Origin: Phycisphaerales bacterium
GTDB taxonomy: Bacteria > Planctomycetota > Phycisphaerae > Phycisphaerales > UBA1924
DNA: 64,000 nt
Assembly (NCBI GenBank): GCA_020849615.1
Contig: JADLFW010000036.1
Coordinates: 1-64,000 of the forward strand
Direction of reading: 5' to 3'
A model generated the notes under the pieces. It saw only the letters and a program-made list of their open reading frames with translations. It made no database searches and was not told where the DNA came from. Made by a program: the position numbers and the translations under genes. Shown here in pieces: positions 11,093-18,486 of this stretch (position 1 is its first letter; every line of letters begins with the position of its first letter).

Positions 11093-11166
11093 TGGGCCTG
11101 GTCAGACTTGAACTGACGACCTCACCCTTATCAGGGGTGCGCTCTAGCCACCTGAGCTACAAGCCC
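11093..11166 (-). tRNA. tRNA-Ile (anticodon GAT)
   Basis: The minus strand reads a full cloverleaf: acceptor GGGCTTG with its partner CCAGGCCC, D-arm TAGCTCAGGTGGCTAGAGC, anticodon stem-loop CACCCCTGATAAGGGTG with anticodon GAT, and T-arm GTTCAAGTC. It is 74 nt long without an encoded CCA. In many bacteria this tRNA sits between 16S and 23S; here it stands alone with its own terminator, consistent with the split rRNA genes. Confidence 0.97.
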
Positions 11167-11229
11167 GCCGGGAACACCAGTATACCGGCCTCTTCCGCCG
11201 CGGCCACCCGCCCGGGGGGCTCTTCACCC

Positions 11230-11268
11230 GCCCCGGATCCGCACCCGGTCGGAGGGTGGATCCGGGGC
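11230..11268 (-). terminator. strong hairpin after porin gene
   Basis: GCCCCGGATCC (11230-11240) and GGATCCGGGGC (11258-11268) form a perfect 11-bp stem 43 bp past the porin stop. No T-run follows on the minus strand, so it may stabilise the mRNA 3' end or act as a weak terminator. Confidence 0.5.
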
Positions 11269-11311
11269 GAAACCAGCCCCGGGCCGGGCCCGCAGCATCC
11301 GCCTGCCGGGC

Positions 11312-12589
11312 TCAGAACATGAGCTGGAACTGCAGCCGAATGGCGATCTGGTTGTCCTCGCTCGAGGACTGCAGGTCGAGCGATCCGCCGGTGGCCAGGG
11401 GGCTGACCAGGGCGTTGTCGGTGGTGGGATCGAAGAACCACTGAAGGTCGGCGGTGAACTTGGCGGCGTGGCTGTCGGGCGCCACGTAGTAGTTGGCGCC
11501 GACCGTCAGGGTGTGGAAATCCTCGTTCGCGGTGAGGTCATCATCCGGAAAGACGCCGTCGTAGCGGACGAACGGCTCGAGCTGCTCGGTGACGAAGAAG
11601 CCGCCCTGGGCGACGAGGCCGAAGTTGTCGACTCCATCCCCCTGGTCGGGCTCGACGTGCGCGCCGATGAAGGCCGCGTAGATGTTCCACCCGTTGCCCT
11701 CGGCCGACGCGTCGACCGTGTACTCGAACAGCCCCTGCTGCCGCACCGACGCCGGGCCTGAGGCGCCGCTGGCCGCGGTGTTCCCCGAGTGCTGGTAGTG
11801 CCCCGCCACGCCGACCATCCCGGCGTAGTCGCTGCCGCGGAAGCTGGTGAAGTCCTCGAACCGCTTCCAGTCGCCCGCCCACTTCCAGTCCAGCCGGCCC
11901 GTCAGCCCGTAGTCGGCCTCCCGCGTGCTGGTGTAGGCGGTGTTGTCGGTCTTGATGCCGTCGTTGAAGCTGAAGGCGGCGCCGAAGCTGTCGCCCTTCC
12001 AGCCCAGCTCGACACCCTGCGTGCGGCCCTGCTGGAACACCGAGTGCGTGACGGAACGCTCGACGGCGAGCTGCTTGGTGTCGGAGATGAGGTCCTCGCG
12101 GAGCAGCGGGGCCTTGAACTGGCCCCAGCGGAAGACCATCCCGTTGCTGAACTTGTAGCTGCCCCAGGCGTCCTTGAGGACGAAGTTGCCTTCGTTGCGG
12201 GTGAACTCGCCCTCGATCTTGAACTTGAGGTCGGGGTTGACGACGTTGCCGGCCATCTGCAGCCGCGTCCGCGTGGCCTCAAAGCCGCTGGTGAACCCGC
12301 TGTCGTGCACGCCGCCCGCGGTGTCCGCCGGGTTGTCGCGCCAGTTCATCATGTAGCGGAACTGCGACCACCCGCTGATCGCCAGGTTGTAGTTGCCCGA
12401 GCCGTCGGAGATCGAGAAGCCCCCGCTCGCGGGCGCTGCGCTCGTCCGCCCCTGGGCATCGTCGAGCAGCTCGGCCGTGTACGCGCGGGCCGCATCAGAC
12501 GGGTCGGCGGCGGCCGCCGCAACGCCCGTCACCCCGCCCGCTACCGACGCCAGCACCAACCCCGTCATCCACAGTCTGTCCATCTTCAT
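11312..12589 (-). CDS. phosphate-selective porin O/P-type outer membrane protein (first paralogue)
   Basis: A 425-residue protein with an N-terminal signal peptide (MTGLVLASVAGGVTGVAAAA) and a body of alternating aromatic beta strands typical of OprO/OprP-type porins. It ends with FQLMF, a terminal phenylalanine as needed for outer-membrane insertion by BAM. AGGAG six bases upstream sets the start at MKMDRLWM. It is about half identical by eye to the protein encoded at 12881-14155, including the block SGFTSGFEATRTR and DFTSFR.SDYAG. The neighbouring PhoB/PhoR-like genes suggest phosphate control, though substrate selectivity cannot be read from sequence. Confidence 0.88.
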   Translation of the reverse strand: MKMDRLWMTGLVLASVAGGVTGVAAAAADPSDAARAYTAELLDDAQGRTSAAPASGGFSISDGSGNYNLAISGWSQFRYMMNWRDNPADTAGGVHDSGFTSGFEATRTRLQMAGNVVNPDLKFKIEGEFTRNEGNFVLKDAWGSYKFSNGMVFRWGQFKAPLLREDLISDTKQLAVERSVTHSVFQQGRTQGVELGWKGDSFGAAFSFNDGIKTDNTAYTSTREADYGLTGRLDWKWAGDWKRFEDFTSFRGSDYAGMVGVAGHYQHSGNTAASGASGPASVRQQGLFEYTVDASAEGNGWNIYAAFIGAHVEPDQGDGVDNFGLVAQGGFFVTEQLEPFVRYDGVFPDDDLTANEDFHTLTVGANYYVAPDSHAAKFTADLQWFFDPTTDNALVSPLATGGSLDLQSSSEDNQIAIRLQFQLMF

Positions 12590-12760
12590 GAAACGCTCCT
12601 GATGCACTGCCCTGAACGAACGGGCCCGCGCTGCGCGGGCCCGGCCTCTGATCCGCCGCGATCACGCCCGGCCTCAACGGGCGGCGATGCGGCGGCACTG
12701 CGCGAGGTTAGCACATCCCAAACTGCACCGAGGCGCCCGATGGCGTCCCGGCGTGTCAAG

Positions 12761-12770
12761 TTTGCGCAAA
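12761..12770. promoter_or_regulatory. palindrome TTTGCGCAAA upstream of porin
   Basis: This perfect 10-bp palindrome lies 170 bp upstream of the first porin start. Similar TTTGCG-containing inverted repeats lie upstream of the second porin (14460-14473 and 14393-14400). A shared regulator is possible; this is inference. Confidence 0.35.
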
Positions 12771-12810
12771 GACCGGATCGGGGTGGAATCCCGCCGCGGC
12801 GCGCCGGGGC

Positions 12811-12845
12811 AAAAAAACGACCGGCCCGCAGGCGCGGGCCGGTCG
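12811..12845 (-). terminator. intrinsic terminator of second porin gene
   Basis: On the minus strand GACCGGCCCGC pairs perfectly with GCGGGCCGGTC around a four-base loop and is followed by seven T. It lies 36 bp after the porin stop and separates the two porin genes into different transcripts. Confidence 0.92.
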
Positions 12846-12880
12846 AGTGCATCAGGATTCAGATCACCTCGAACAGGCGA

Positions 12881-14155
12881 TCAGAACATGAGCTGGAACT
12901 GGAACCGCAGGGCCAGCTGGTTGTCGTCGCTGGACGGCTGCAGGGCCTGCGGGGTGTAGGCGCCGCCGCCAACGAGGGCGTTGTTGCCGGGCTCGTTGAG
13001 GTACCACAGAACGTCGGCGGTGAACTTGGCCGCGTGGCTCTCGGGCACCACGTAGTAGTTCGCACCGAAGGTGAGGGTGTTGAAGTCCTCATCGGCGGAG
13101 GCGCCGCGGTCCTCGTCAATCAGGATCATGTCCCAGCGGGCGAAGAGCTCAGCCTGCTCGGTCACGAAGACGCCGCCCTGGATCTCGAAGCCGAAGTCAT
13201 CGAACCCATCGCCCTGGTCGGGCTCGGTGTGGGTGCCGATGAAGGCGGCGTAGAGGTTCCAGCCGTTGCCCTCGGCGGAGGCGTCGATGGTGTACTCGAA
13301 GAGACCGGCCTGGGGCGTGCTGACCGCGGGCGTCGTGGCCGTGTTGCCGGTCTGCTGGTAGTGACCAGCGAAGCCGAGAAGGCCGGCGTAGTCGCTGTTG
13401 CGGAAGCTGGTGAAGTCGTCGAAGCGGCTCCAGTCACCGGCCCACTTCCAGTCCAGGCGGGCCGTCAGCGCCCAGTCGGCGTCCTGAGCGGAGTAGGCCT
13501 GGTTCTGGCTGCGGAGGCCGTCGGTGAAGTCGAAGCGGAAGCCGAAGGAGTCACCCATCCAGCCAAGCTCGACGCCCTGCGACCAGCCCTGGCCGAACAC
13601 CGCGTCCGTGATGGAGCGGTCGGCGGCGAGCTGGTAGGGATTGTCGATGCTGTCCTCGCGCAGCAGGGCCGGCTTGAACTGGCCCCACTTGAGGTACATG
13701 CCGTTGTTGAAGTGGTAGTGGCCGTACGCGTCGAGCAGGGTGAAGTTGCTGCCATCGCCCTCGGCGTCGGACCAGCCGCCTTCGATCCGGAACTTCATGT
13801 CCGGGTTGACCACGTTACCCGAGAAGTTGATCCGGGTGCGGGTGGCCTCGAAGCCGCTGGTGAAGCCGCTGTCGTGGACGCCGCCGGCGAGATCCGGCGG
13901 ATTGTCACGCCAGTTCATGACGTAACGGAACTGGGTGTAACCACCAACCTGCAGGACGTAGTTGCCCGAGCCGTCGGTGATCTTGAACGCGCCGGTCGAC
14001 GGGGCAGCGCTGGTGGCCTTCTGGCTGGAAGCCATCAGCTCGGCCGCGTAGGCCCGGTCCTTGTCAGTCGTGCTGGTCTGCGCCGAGGCGGTCGTGAACG
14101 CCCCCGAGCTCAGAGCCGCACCCGCGAGCACCGCGAGAATGCTGGTTCGACTCAT
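12881..14155 (-). CDS. phosphate-selective porin O/P-type outer membrane protein (second paralogue)
   Basis: This 424-residue beta-barrel protein starts MSRTSILAVLAGAALSSGAF with a signal peptide cleaved near TASAQ. It shares with its downstream paralogue the order of strands, the GSGNY..Q..G.TQFRYVMNWRDNP segment and the terminal FQFQLMF. GGAG nine bases before the ATG fixes the start. It has its own promoter candidate (14370-14398) and a strong terminator, so it is probably the more heavily expressed copy. Located head-to-head with phoB/phoR-like genes. Confidence 0.9.
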   Translation of the reverse strand: MSRTSILAVLAGAALSSGAFTTASAQTSTTDKDRAYAAELMASSQKATSAAPSTGAFKITDGSGNYVLQVGGYTQFRYVMNWRDNPPDLAGGVHDSGFTSGFEATRTRINFSGNVVNPDMKFRIEGGWSDAEGDGSNFTLLDAYGHYHFNNGMYLKWGQFKPALLREDSIDNPYQLAADRSITDAVFGQGWSQGVELGWMGDSFGFRFDFTDGLRSQNQAYSAQDADWALTARLDWKWAGDWSRFDDFTSFRNSDYAGLLGFAGHYQQTGNTATTPAVSTPQAGLFEYTIDASAEGNGWNLYAAFIGTHTEPDQGDGFDDFGFEIQGGVFVTEQAELFARWDMILIDEDRGASADEDFNTLTFGANYYVVPESHAAKFTADVLWYLNEPGNNALVGGGAYTPQALQPSSDDNQLALRFQFQLMF

Positions 14156-14594
14156 CTCATGAGACTCCTTGAAACGTGTCTGGGAACGCTTGTTGCCTCG
14201 TCGCGTTTCCCGACTCCACTCATCCGGGCTGTTCGGACGGCCACAAGCCGCCCGGCCGGACTCATCGTTTTTCAAAGGCCGGGGCACTCGCCCCTGCCTG
14301 GCTCAACTCTCTCTTGACCCGCCGGCCCGAGCGCCGGCTTCCCGGACTTTCTCCACCCTGAGGGGAAGGATAGTAAGCACTCTCATTAGCGAACGCAAAC
14401 TCCACCGAGTCAGATTTTCGGCTACCCCCCGCGGCCGCCAAGACTTTTCGCATCCCCGTTTGCGTTTTCGCAACCCGGCGGGCTTTTAGCGCAACCACAA
14501 CGCGTCCCGGCCCCCGTGGCGGGCTCCAAACGCATAAACTCCGCCGCCGTTAGGACTTGGTGAGCCAAGATCCCCCCGGGAGTTCGCCGCACCC
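14156..14594. other. divergent regulatory region between porin and response regulator
   Basis: This 439-bp stretch holds no gene. It contains the promoter at 14370-14398 (minus), a TTGCG-TTTT-CGCAA inverted repeat at 14460-14473, and a second GTTTGCGTT copy in the opposite direction at 14392-14400. I find no clear E. coli-type Pho box. Confidence 0.55.
14370..14398 (-). promoter_or_regulatory. sigma70-type promoter of second porin
   Basis: Minus strand TTGCGT (14393-14398) and TACTAT (14370-14375) are 17 bp apart. This gives an mRNA leader of about 208 nt before the porin start. Confidence 0.5.
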
Positions 14595-15326
14595 ATGGCC
14601 GATCACAAGCACATCCTCGTGGTGGAAGACGAACGTGACCTGGTGGATCTGCTGGTCTACAACCTCCAGAAGTCAGGTTATCGGACGACTACCGCCACCA
14701 ACGGGCGCCTCGCCCTCGACCTGGTCAACTCCGCCAAGCCCGACCTGGTGCTCCTAGACCTCATGCTGCCGGAGCTCTCCGGCACCGAGATCGCCGGACG
14801 CATCCGCACCAACCCCGCCACCGCCTCGCTTCCCATCATCATGCTCACCGCCAAGGGCGGCGAGATCGACCAGATCGTGGGCCTAAGCGTCGGGGCCGAT
14901 GACTACCTGCCCAAGCCCTTCTCGATGAAGGTGCTGCTGGCCCGGATCGAGGCGGTGCTGCGCCGCACGGGCAAGCCCGCGCAGGAATCCCGCCGGTCCC
15001 TCCGGCTCGGGCCCGTCGAGATCAACACCGAGACCCACGAGGCCTTCCTGGAGGGCAAGCCCATGAAGCTCACCCTCACGGAGTTCCGGCTGCTGACCGG
15101 GCTGCTGCAGGCGGGCGGGCGGGTGCTGAGCCGGGCCGACCTGATGTCGCGGGCCATGGGCCCGGGCGTGATGGTCACCGAGCGCACGATCGATGTGCAC
15201 ATCACCAGCATCCGCAAGAAGCTGGGCGCGCACGGGGCGATGGTGCGCACGGTGCGCGGGGTGGGTTACCGGGCCACGCTCGAGCCGGAGACGTCGCCCG
15301 AAACAGCCGCGGAAGCGGAGGCGTAG
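14595..15326 (+). CDS. PhoB-like response regulator
   Basis: The 243-residue protein has a receiver domain (residues about 5-120) with acidic pair E11/D12, phosphoacceptor D55 in LVLLDLMLPE, T in MLTAKG and the lysine of YLPKPF. A C-terminal winged-helix DNA-binding domain of the OmpR/PhoB class follows, ending RTVRGVGYR. The sequence LPELSGTEI and LTLTEFRLL are PhoB-like. It is 12 bp from the histidine kinase gene and divergent from a phosphate-porin-type gene, so phosphate response is the best guess. Confidence 0.92.
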   Translation: MADHKHILVVEDERDLVDLLVYNLQKSGYRTTTATNGRLALDLVNSAKPDLVLLDLMLPELSGTEIAGRIRTNPATASLPIIMLTAKGGEIDQIVGLSVGADDYLPKPFSMKVLLARIEAVLRRTGKPAQESRRSLRLGPVEINTETHEAFLEGKPMKLTLTEFRLLTGLLQAGGRVLSRADLMSRAMGPGVMVTERTIDVHITSIRKKLGAHGAMVRTVRGVGYRATLEPETSPETAAEAEA

Positions 15327-15338
15327 ACTCGCGCCCGC

Positions 15339-16724
15339 ATGACCCGCATGAGCACCCCGCCCGCACCACCGGCTGACCGGGGCTCCGACCGGGCCCGGCC
15401 CGCGCTGATCGGGGCGGCCGTGGTGGCGGCGGCGGTCATCATTCCATCCGCCCTTCTGGGGTACATCTGGATCGCGGCGGGGGCGAGCCTGCTGCCGGTT
15501 GTTGTATCTATATGGATAGCCGCGTGGAGCCCGGCTCGGGCTTGGCCCGCGCTGCCGGTCGCGGAAACCGCTTCCGCAGCCCCGGAACGGGGTGAGGGGG
15601 CAGAGAGGCCGGGCCCGGGGCCGATCGAGGCGCAGCTGCGGGACCTGCGCGCGGTGATCGATGCGATGGATGAGGCAGTGCTGGTGACGGGGGTCACCGG
15701 GCTGGCGGAGCTGTGCAACGATGCGGCGGTTCGGCTGCTGGGCCGGCCGGCGGAGCGGGTGCTGGCCCGGCCCGTTGATGAGCTGTTCACGCAGGTGGAT
15801 GTGCTCGGGCTGCACGCTTCGGCGGCGGGGGGCCGGGCCCAGCGCGGGCAGGTGCGGATCGCCGGCGACGCCGGGCCGAGGGTGTACGAGGTGCTGGCGG
15901 CGCCGCTGCGGTGGCGCGGGGCGGGCCCGGAGGCGACCGGGCCCGGGCCGGGATCGGGCGTGGTGATGACGTTCAAGGATGTGACGGAGCTGGCCCGGGC
16001 GGTGAGCCTGAAGACGGACTTTGTGGCGAACGCCTCGCACGAGTTCCGCACGCCGCTGTCATCGATCAAGGCGGCGGTCGAGACGCTGGCTGATGGCGCG
16101 GCGGAGGAGCCGGCGGTGCGCGACCGGTTCCTGCGGATGATCTCGGGGAACGTAGTGCGGCTGGAGGAGATGACGCGGGACCTGCTGGACCTCTCGCGGC
16201 TGGAGTCGCCGGAGACGCCGGTGGAGATGGGCCCGGTGCGGACGGCCGAGCTGGCCGAGACGCTGGGGGAGATGTTCGAGGCTGTGTGCGCGGAGCGGAA
16301 GGTGGGGCTGGAGTTCGAGATTTCGCCCGCGCTGGCGGAGGTGCGGAGCGACCGGCGGCTGATGGTGCTGATCCTGAAGAACCTGATCGACAACGCGCTG
16401 AAGTTCGCGTACGAGGGGACCACGGTGCGGGTGGCGGCGGAGGAGTGGCCGCACGCGGGCCCGCGCAGCGGGGTGCGGTGGCGGGTGATCGACCGGGGGG
16501 TGGGGATCCCGATCGGGAGTCAGTCGCGGGTGTTCGAGCGGTTCTATCAGGTGGACCTGGCCCGGACGGGTGAGCCGGCCCGTCGGGGGACGGGGCTGGG
16601 GCTGGCGATCGTGAAGCACGCGGTGAAGGCGCTGGGCGGGACGATCGCGGTGCAGTCGGTGTGGAAGGAGGGGACGACGATGACGGTGGAACTGCCCTCG
16701 GGCGGCGGGCCCGCGGTGGGCTGA
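15339..16724 (+). CDS. PhoR-like sensor histidine kinase
   Basis: A 461-residue kinase: two membrane helices in residues about 22-66, a PAS domain near 110-220, the HisKA motif ASHEFRTPLSSIK with the phosphorylated histidine, and a HATPase domain with N-box LIDNALKFAYEG, G1 DRGVGIP and G2 GTGLGLAIVKH. The PAS-HisKA-HATPase order and short periplasmic loop are those of PhoR. It directly follows the PhoB-like gene and should be its partner. There is no obvious Shine-Dalgarno before either ATG at 15339 or 15348. Confidence 0.92.
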   Translation: MTRMSTPPAPPADRGSDRARPALIGAAVVAAAVIIPSALLGYIWIAAGASLLPVVVSIWIAAWSPARAWPALPVAETASAAPERGEGAERPGPGPIEAQLRDLRAVIDAMDEAVLVTGVTGLAELCNDAAVRLLGRPAERVLARPVDELFTQVDVLGLHASAAGGRAQRGQVRIAGDAGPRVYEVLAAPLRWRGAGPEATGPGPGSGVVMTFKDVTELARAVSLKTDFVANASHEFRTPLSSIKAAVETLADGAAEEPAVRDRFLRMISGNVVRLEEMTRDLLDLSRLESPETPVEMGPVRTAELAETLGEMFEAVCAERKVGLEFEISPALAEVRSDRRLMVLILKNLIDNALKFAYEGTTVRVAAEEWPHAGPRSGVRWRVIDRGVGIPIGSQSRVFERFYQVDLARTGEPARRGTGLGLAIVKHAVKALGGTIAVQSVWKEGTTMTVELPSGGGPAVG

Positions 16725-16729
16725 GGCGA

Positions 16730-17284
16730 TCAGTCGGCGGTGACGGGCGCGAAGTCCTTGCCGGCGAGCTGGCGGAGCCGGGCCGCGAGCGGGGTCAGGA
16801 GGTCCAGCTCGCGCTGGGGGTCGCCGAAATGGCCGACGCGGGCTTCGAGTTGGATGTCGATCAGGTCATTGCCGGCGCCGGGGGCGCGGGTGGCGGTGAG
16901 GGTGGCCGGATCGCTGGCGATCGTGAGGAGGTCGTAGCGGAGGCGGTCCGGCCCGTTTTCGGTCTGCGTCAGGATGGCCATCTGGGCCCGGCTGAGGGCG
17001 ACTTCGAGCGCGGGCCCGACATCATCCCAGTCGCCGCGGACAGTGATGGAGGTCGGGGAGGTGGCGGTTGCATCGGCGCGCGGGGCGGGGGCCGGGGTGG
17101 AGCCGCAGCCGGCGGCGATCGAGGCGATGGCGAGAGCGGCGAACGGCAGGGTGAGGAGCGCGCGGGTGAAGCGGCGATAGTGAACCCTAACATGAAACCC
17201 AATTAACCCGACCGGATCGCTATCATTACGGCCCCCGGGCGGGGTGGTGGTGAGTTGGACGGCGGGGGGGTCGATAAGCTGCAT
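16730..17284 (-). CDS. putative lipoprotein of unknown function
   Basis: The reading frame encodes a signal segment RRFTRALLTLPFAALAIAS followed by lipobox IAAGC, then about 120 residues with a SITVRGDWDDVG... domain I cannot name. Length from the ATG at 17284 is 184 residues, but about 33 residues would precede the signal's arginines and no closer ATG, GTG or TTG exists in frame, so the start is uncertain. It is convergent with the histidine kinase gene (6 bp apart) and overlaps the phoH start by two bases head-to-head. Confidence 0.65.
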   Translation of the reverse strand: MQLIDPPAVQLTTTPPGGRNDSDPVGLIGFHVRVHYRRFTRALLTLPFAALAIASIAAGCGSTPAPAPRADATATSPTSITVRGDWDDVGPALEVALSRAQMAILTQTENGPDRLRYDLLTIASDPATLTATRAPGAGNDLIDIQLEARVGHFGDPQRELDLLTPLAARLRQLAGKDFAPVTAD

Positions 17285-18437
17285 GCGGTTCTATAGCAGA
17301 TCGGCGGGCGGGCGGCCCGGCGGCGGTCTGGTGGGGCAGGTTCCGCCCGGCGGAGTTGAAGCGCACGTGGAAGTGACGGTGAAAGTGCCCGCGGGCGCAG
17401 GGCGGCTGTCGGTGGTGGGTTCCGCGGAGCGGAACCTGAAGATGCTGCGTGAGGCGCTGGGGGTGAGCGTGACATCGCGCGAGGGTCGGATCCACCTGCG
17501 GGGCGACCGCGGGGCGGTGATGGCTGCGCGGAATGTGCTGGAGCGGCTGGGCGCGGCGGCGCAGTCGAACCAGCCGTTGACGAGGCAGCAGGTGCTGGAC
17601 CTGATCGCGGATGAGAGCGGGCGGGCGGGCGGGGGGTGGTCGGAGGCCCGGCGCGGGTGGGGCGAGCCGGATGAGGAAGAGGTCGGGGAGGCGGATGAGC
17701 TGACGGCGGAGGTGGATGGAGAGCTTGGGCTGGCCCGGCCCGCGCGGCGGGCGTGGGATGGTCGGCTGGATGTGTACTCGGCGGGACGGCCGATCCGGGC
17801 GCGGAGCGAGAACCAGGAGGCGTACATCCGGGCGATCCGGGACAACGACCTGGTGTTTGCGATCGGCCCGGCGGGGACGGGGAAGACGTACCTGGCGGTG
17901 GCGGCGGCGGTGCACCTCTTGAAGACGGGGCGGGTGATGCGGCTGGTGCTGGTGAGGCCCGCGGTGGAGGCGGGGGAGAAGCTGGGCTTTCTGCCGGGGG
18001 ACATGCAGGAGAAGGTGAACCCGTACCTGCGTCCCTTGATGGATGCGTTGCACGACATGGTGGACTACGCGACGATCCAGCGCTTCATGCAGAGCGATGT
18101 GGTGGAGGTGGCGCCGCTGGCGTTCATGCGCGGGCGGACGCTGAACAACGCGGTGGTGATCCTGGATGAGGCGCAGAACACGACGCGGCTGCAGATGAAG
18201 ATGTTCCTGACGCGGATGGGCAACGGGTCCAAGATGATCGTGACGGGCGACACGACGCAGATCGACCTGCCGGATGTGCGGGACAGCGGGCTGGTGGATG
18301 CGGCCCGGCGGCTGAAGCGGACGCCGGGGGTGGAGTTCATTACGCTGGACCGGGCGGATGTGGTGCGGCACCCGCTGGTGCAGCGGGTGATCGACGCGTA
18401 CGGGGAGGATGAGGCGGAGGGGAAGCGGGGGTCGTAG
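17283..18437 (+). CDS. PhoH-family ATPase
   Basis: This is a PhoH/YbeZ-like protein. An N-terminal KH-like region (about 30-100) is followed by a Gly-rich acidic linker and the ATPase domain with Walker A GPAGTGKTY, EAGEKLGFLPGD, Walker B VVILDEAQN and the sensor TGDTTQIDLP. PhoH proteins act with rRNA processing and YbeY. The ATG at 17283 is used; a GTG at 17244 would extend it by 13 residues. The next gene encodes a PgpH-type HD protein, the same pairing seen with phoH-pgpH-ybeY in many bacteria, although no ybeY follows here. Confidence 0.92.
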   Translation: MRFYSRSAGGRPGGGLVGQVPPGGVEAHVEVTVKVPAGAGRLSVVGSAERNLKMLREALGVSVTSREGRIHLRGDRGAVMAARNVLERLGAAAQSNQPLTRQQVLDLIADESGRAGGGWSEARRGWGEPDEEEVGEADELTAEVDGELGLARPARRAWDGRLDVYSAGRPIRARSENQEAYIRAIRDNDLVFAIGPAGTGKTYLAVAAAVHLLKTGRVMRLVLVRPAVEAGEKLGFLPGDMQEKVNPYLRPLMDALHDMVDYATIQRFMQSDVVEVAPLAFMRGRTLNNAVVILDEAQNTTRLQMKMFLTRMGNGSKMIVTGDTTQIDLPDVRDSGLVDAARRLKRTPGVEFITLDRADVVRHPLVQRVIDAYGEDEAEGKRGS

Positions 18438-18486
18438 CTGAGGCCGGCCCGGAATCTGCGGCGGATGGAGTGGTGCGGAAAGGACC

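Noticed and set aside
14156-14594. E. coli-type Pho box upstream of the porin
   Set aside because: No pair of CTGTCAT-like repeats at the right spacing was found.
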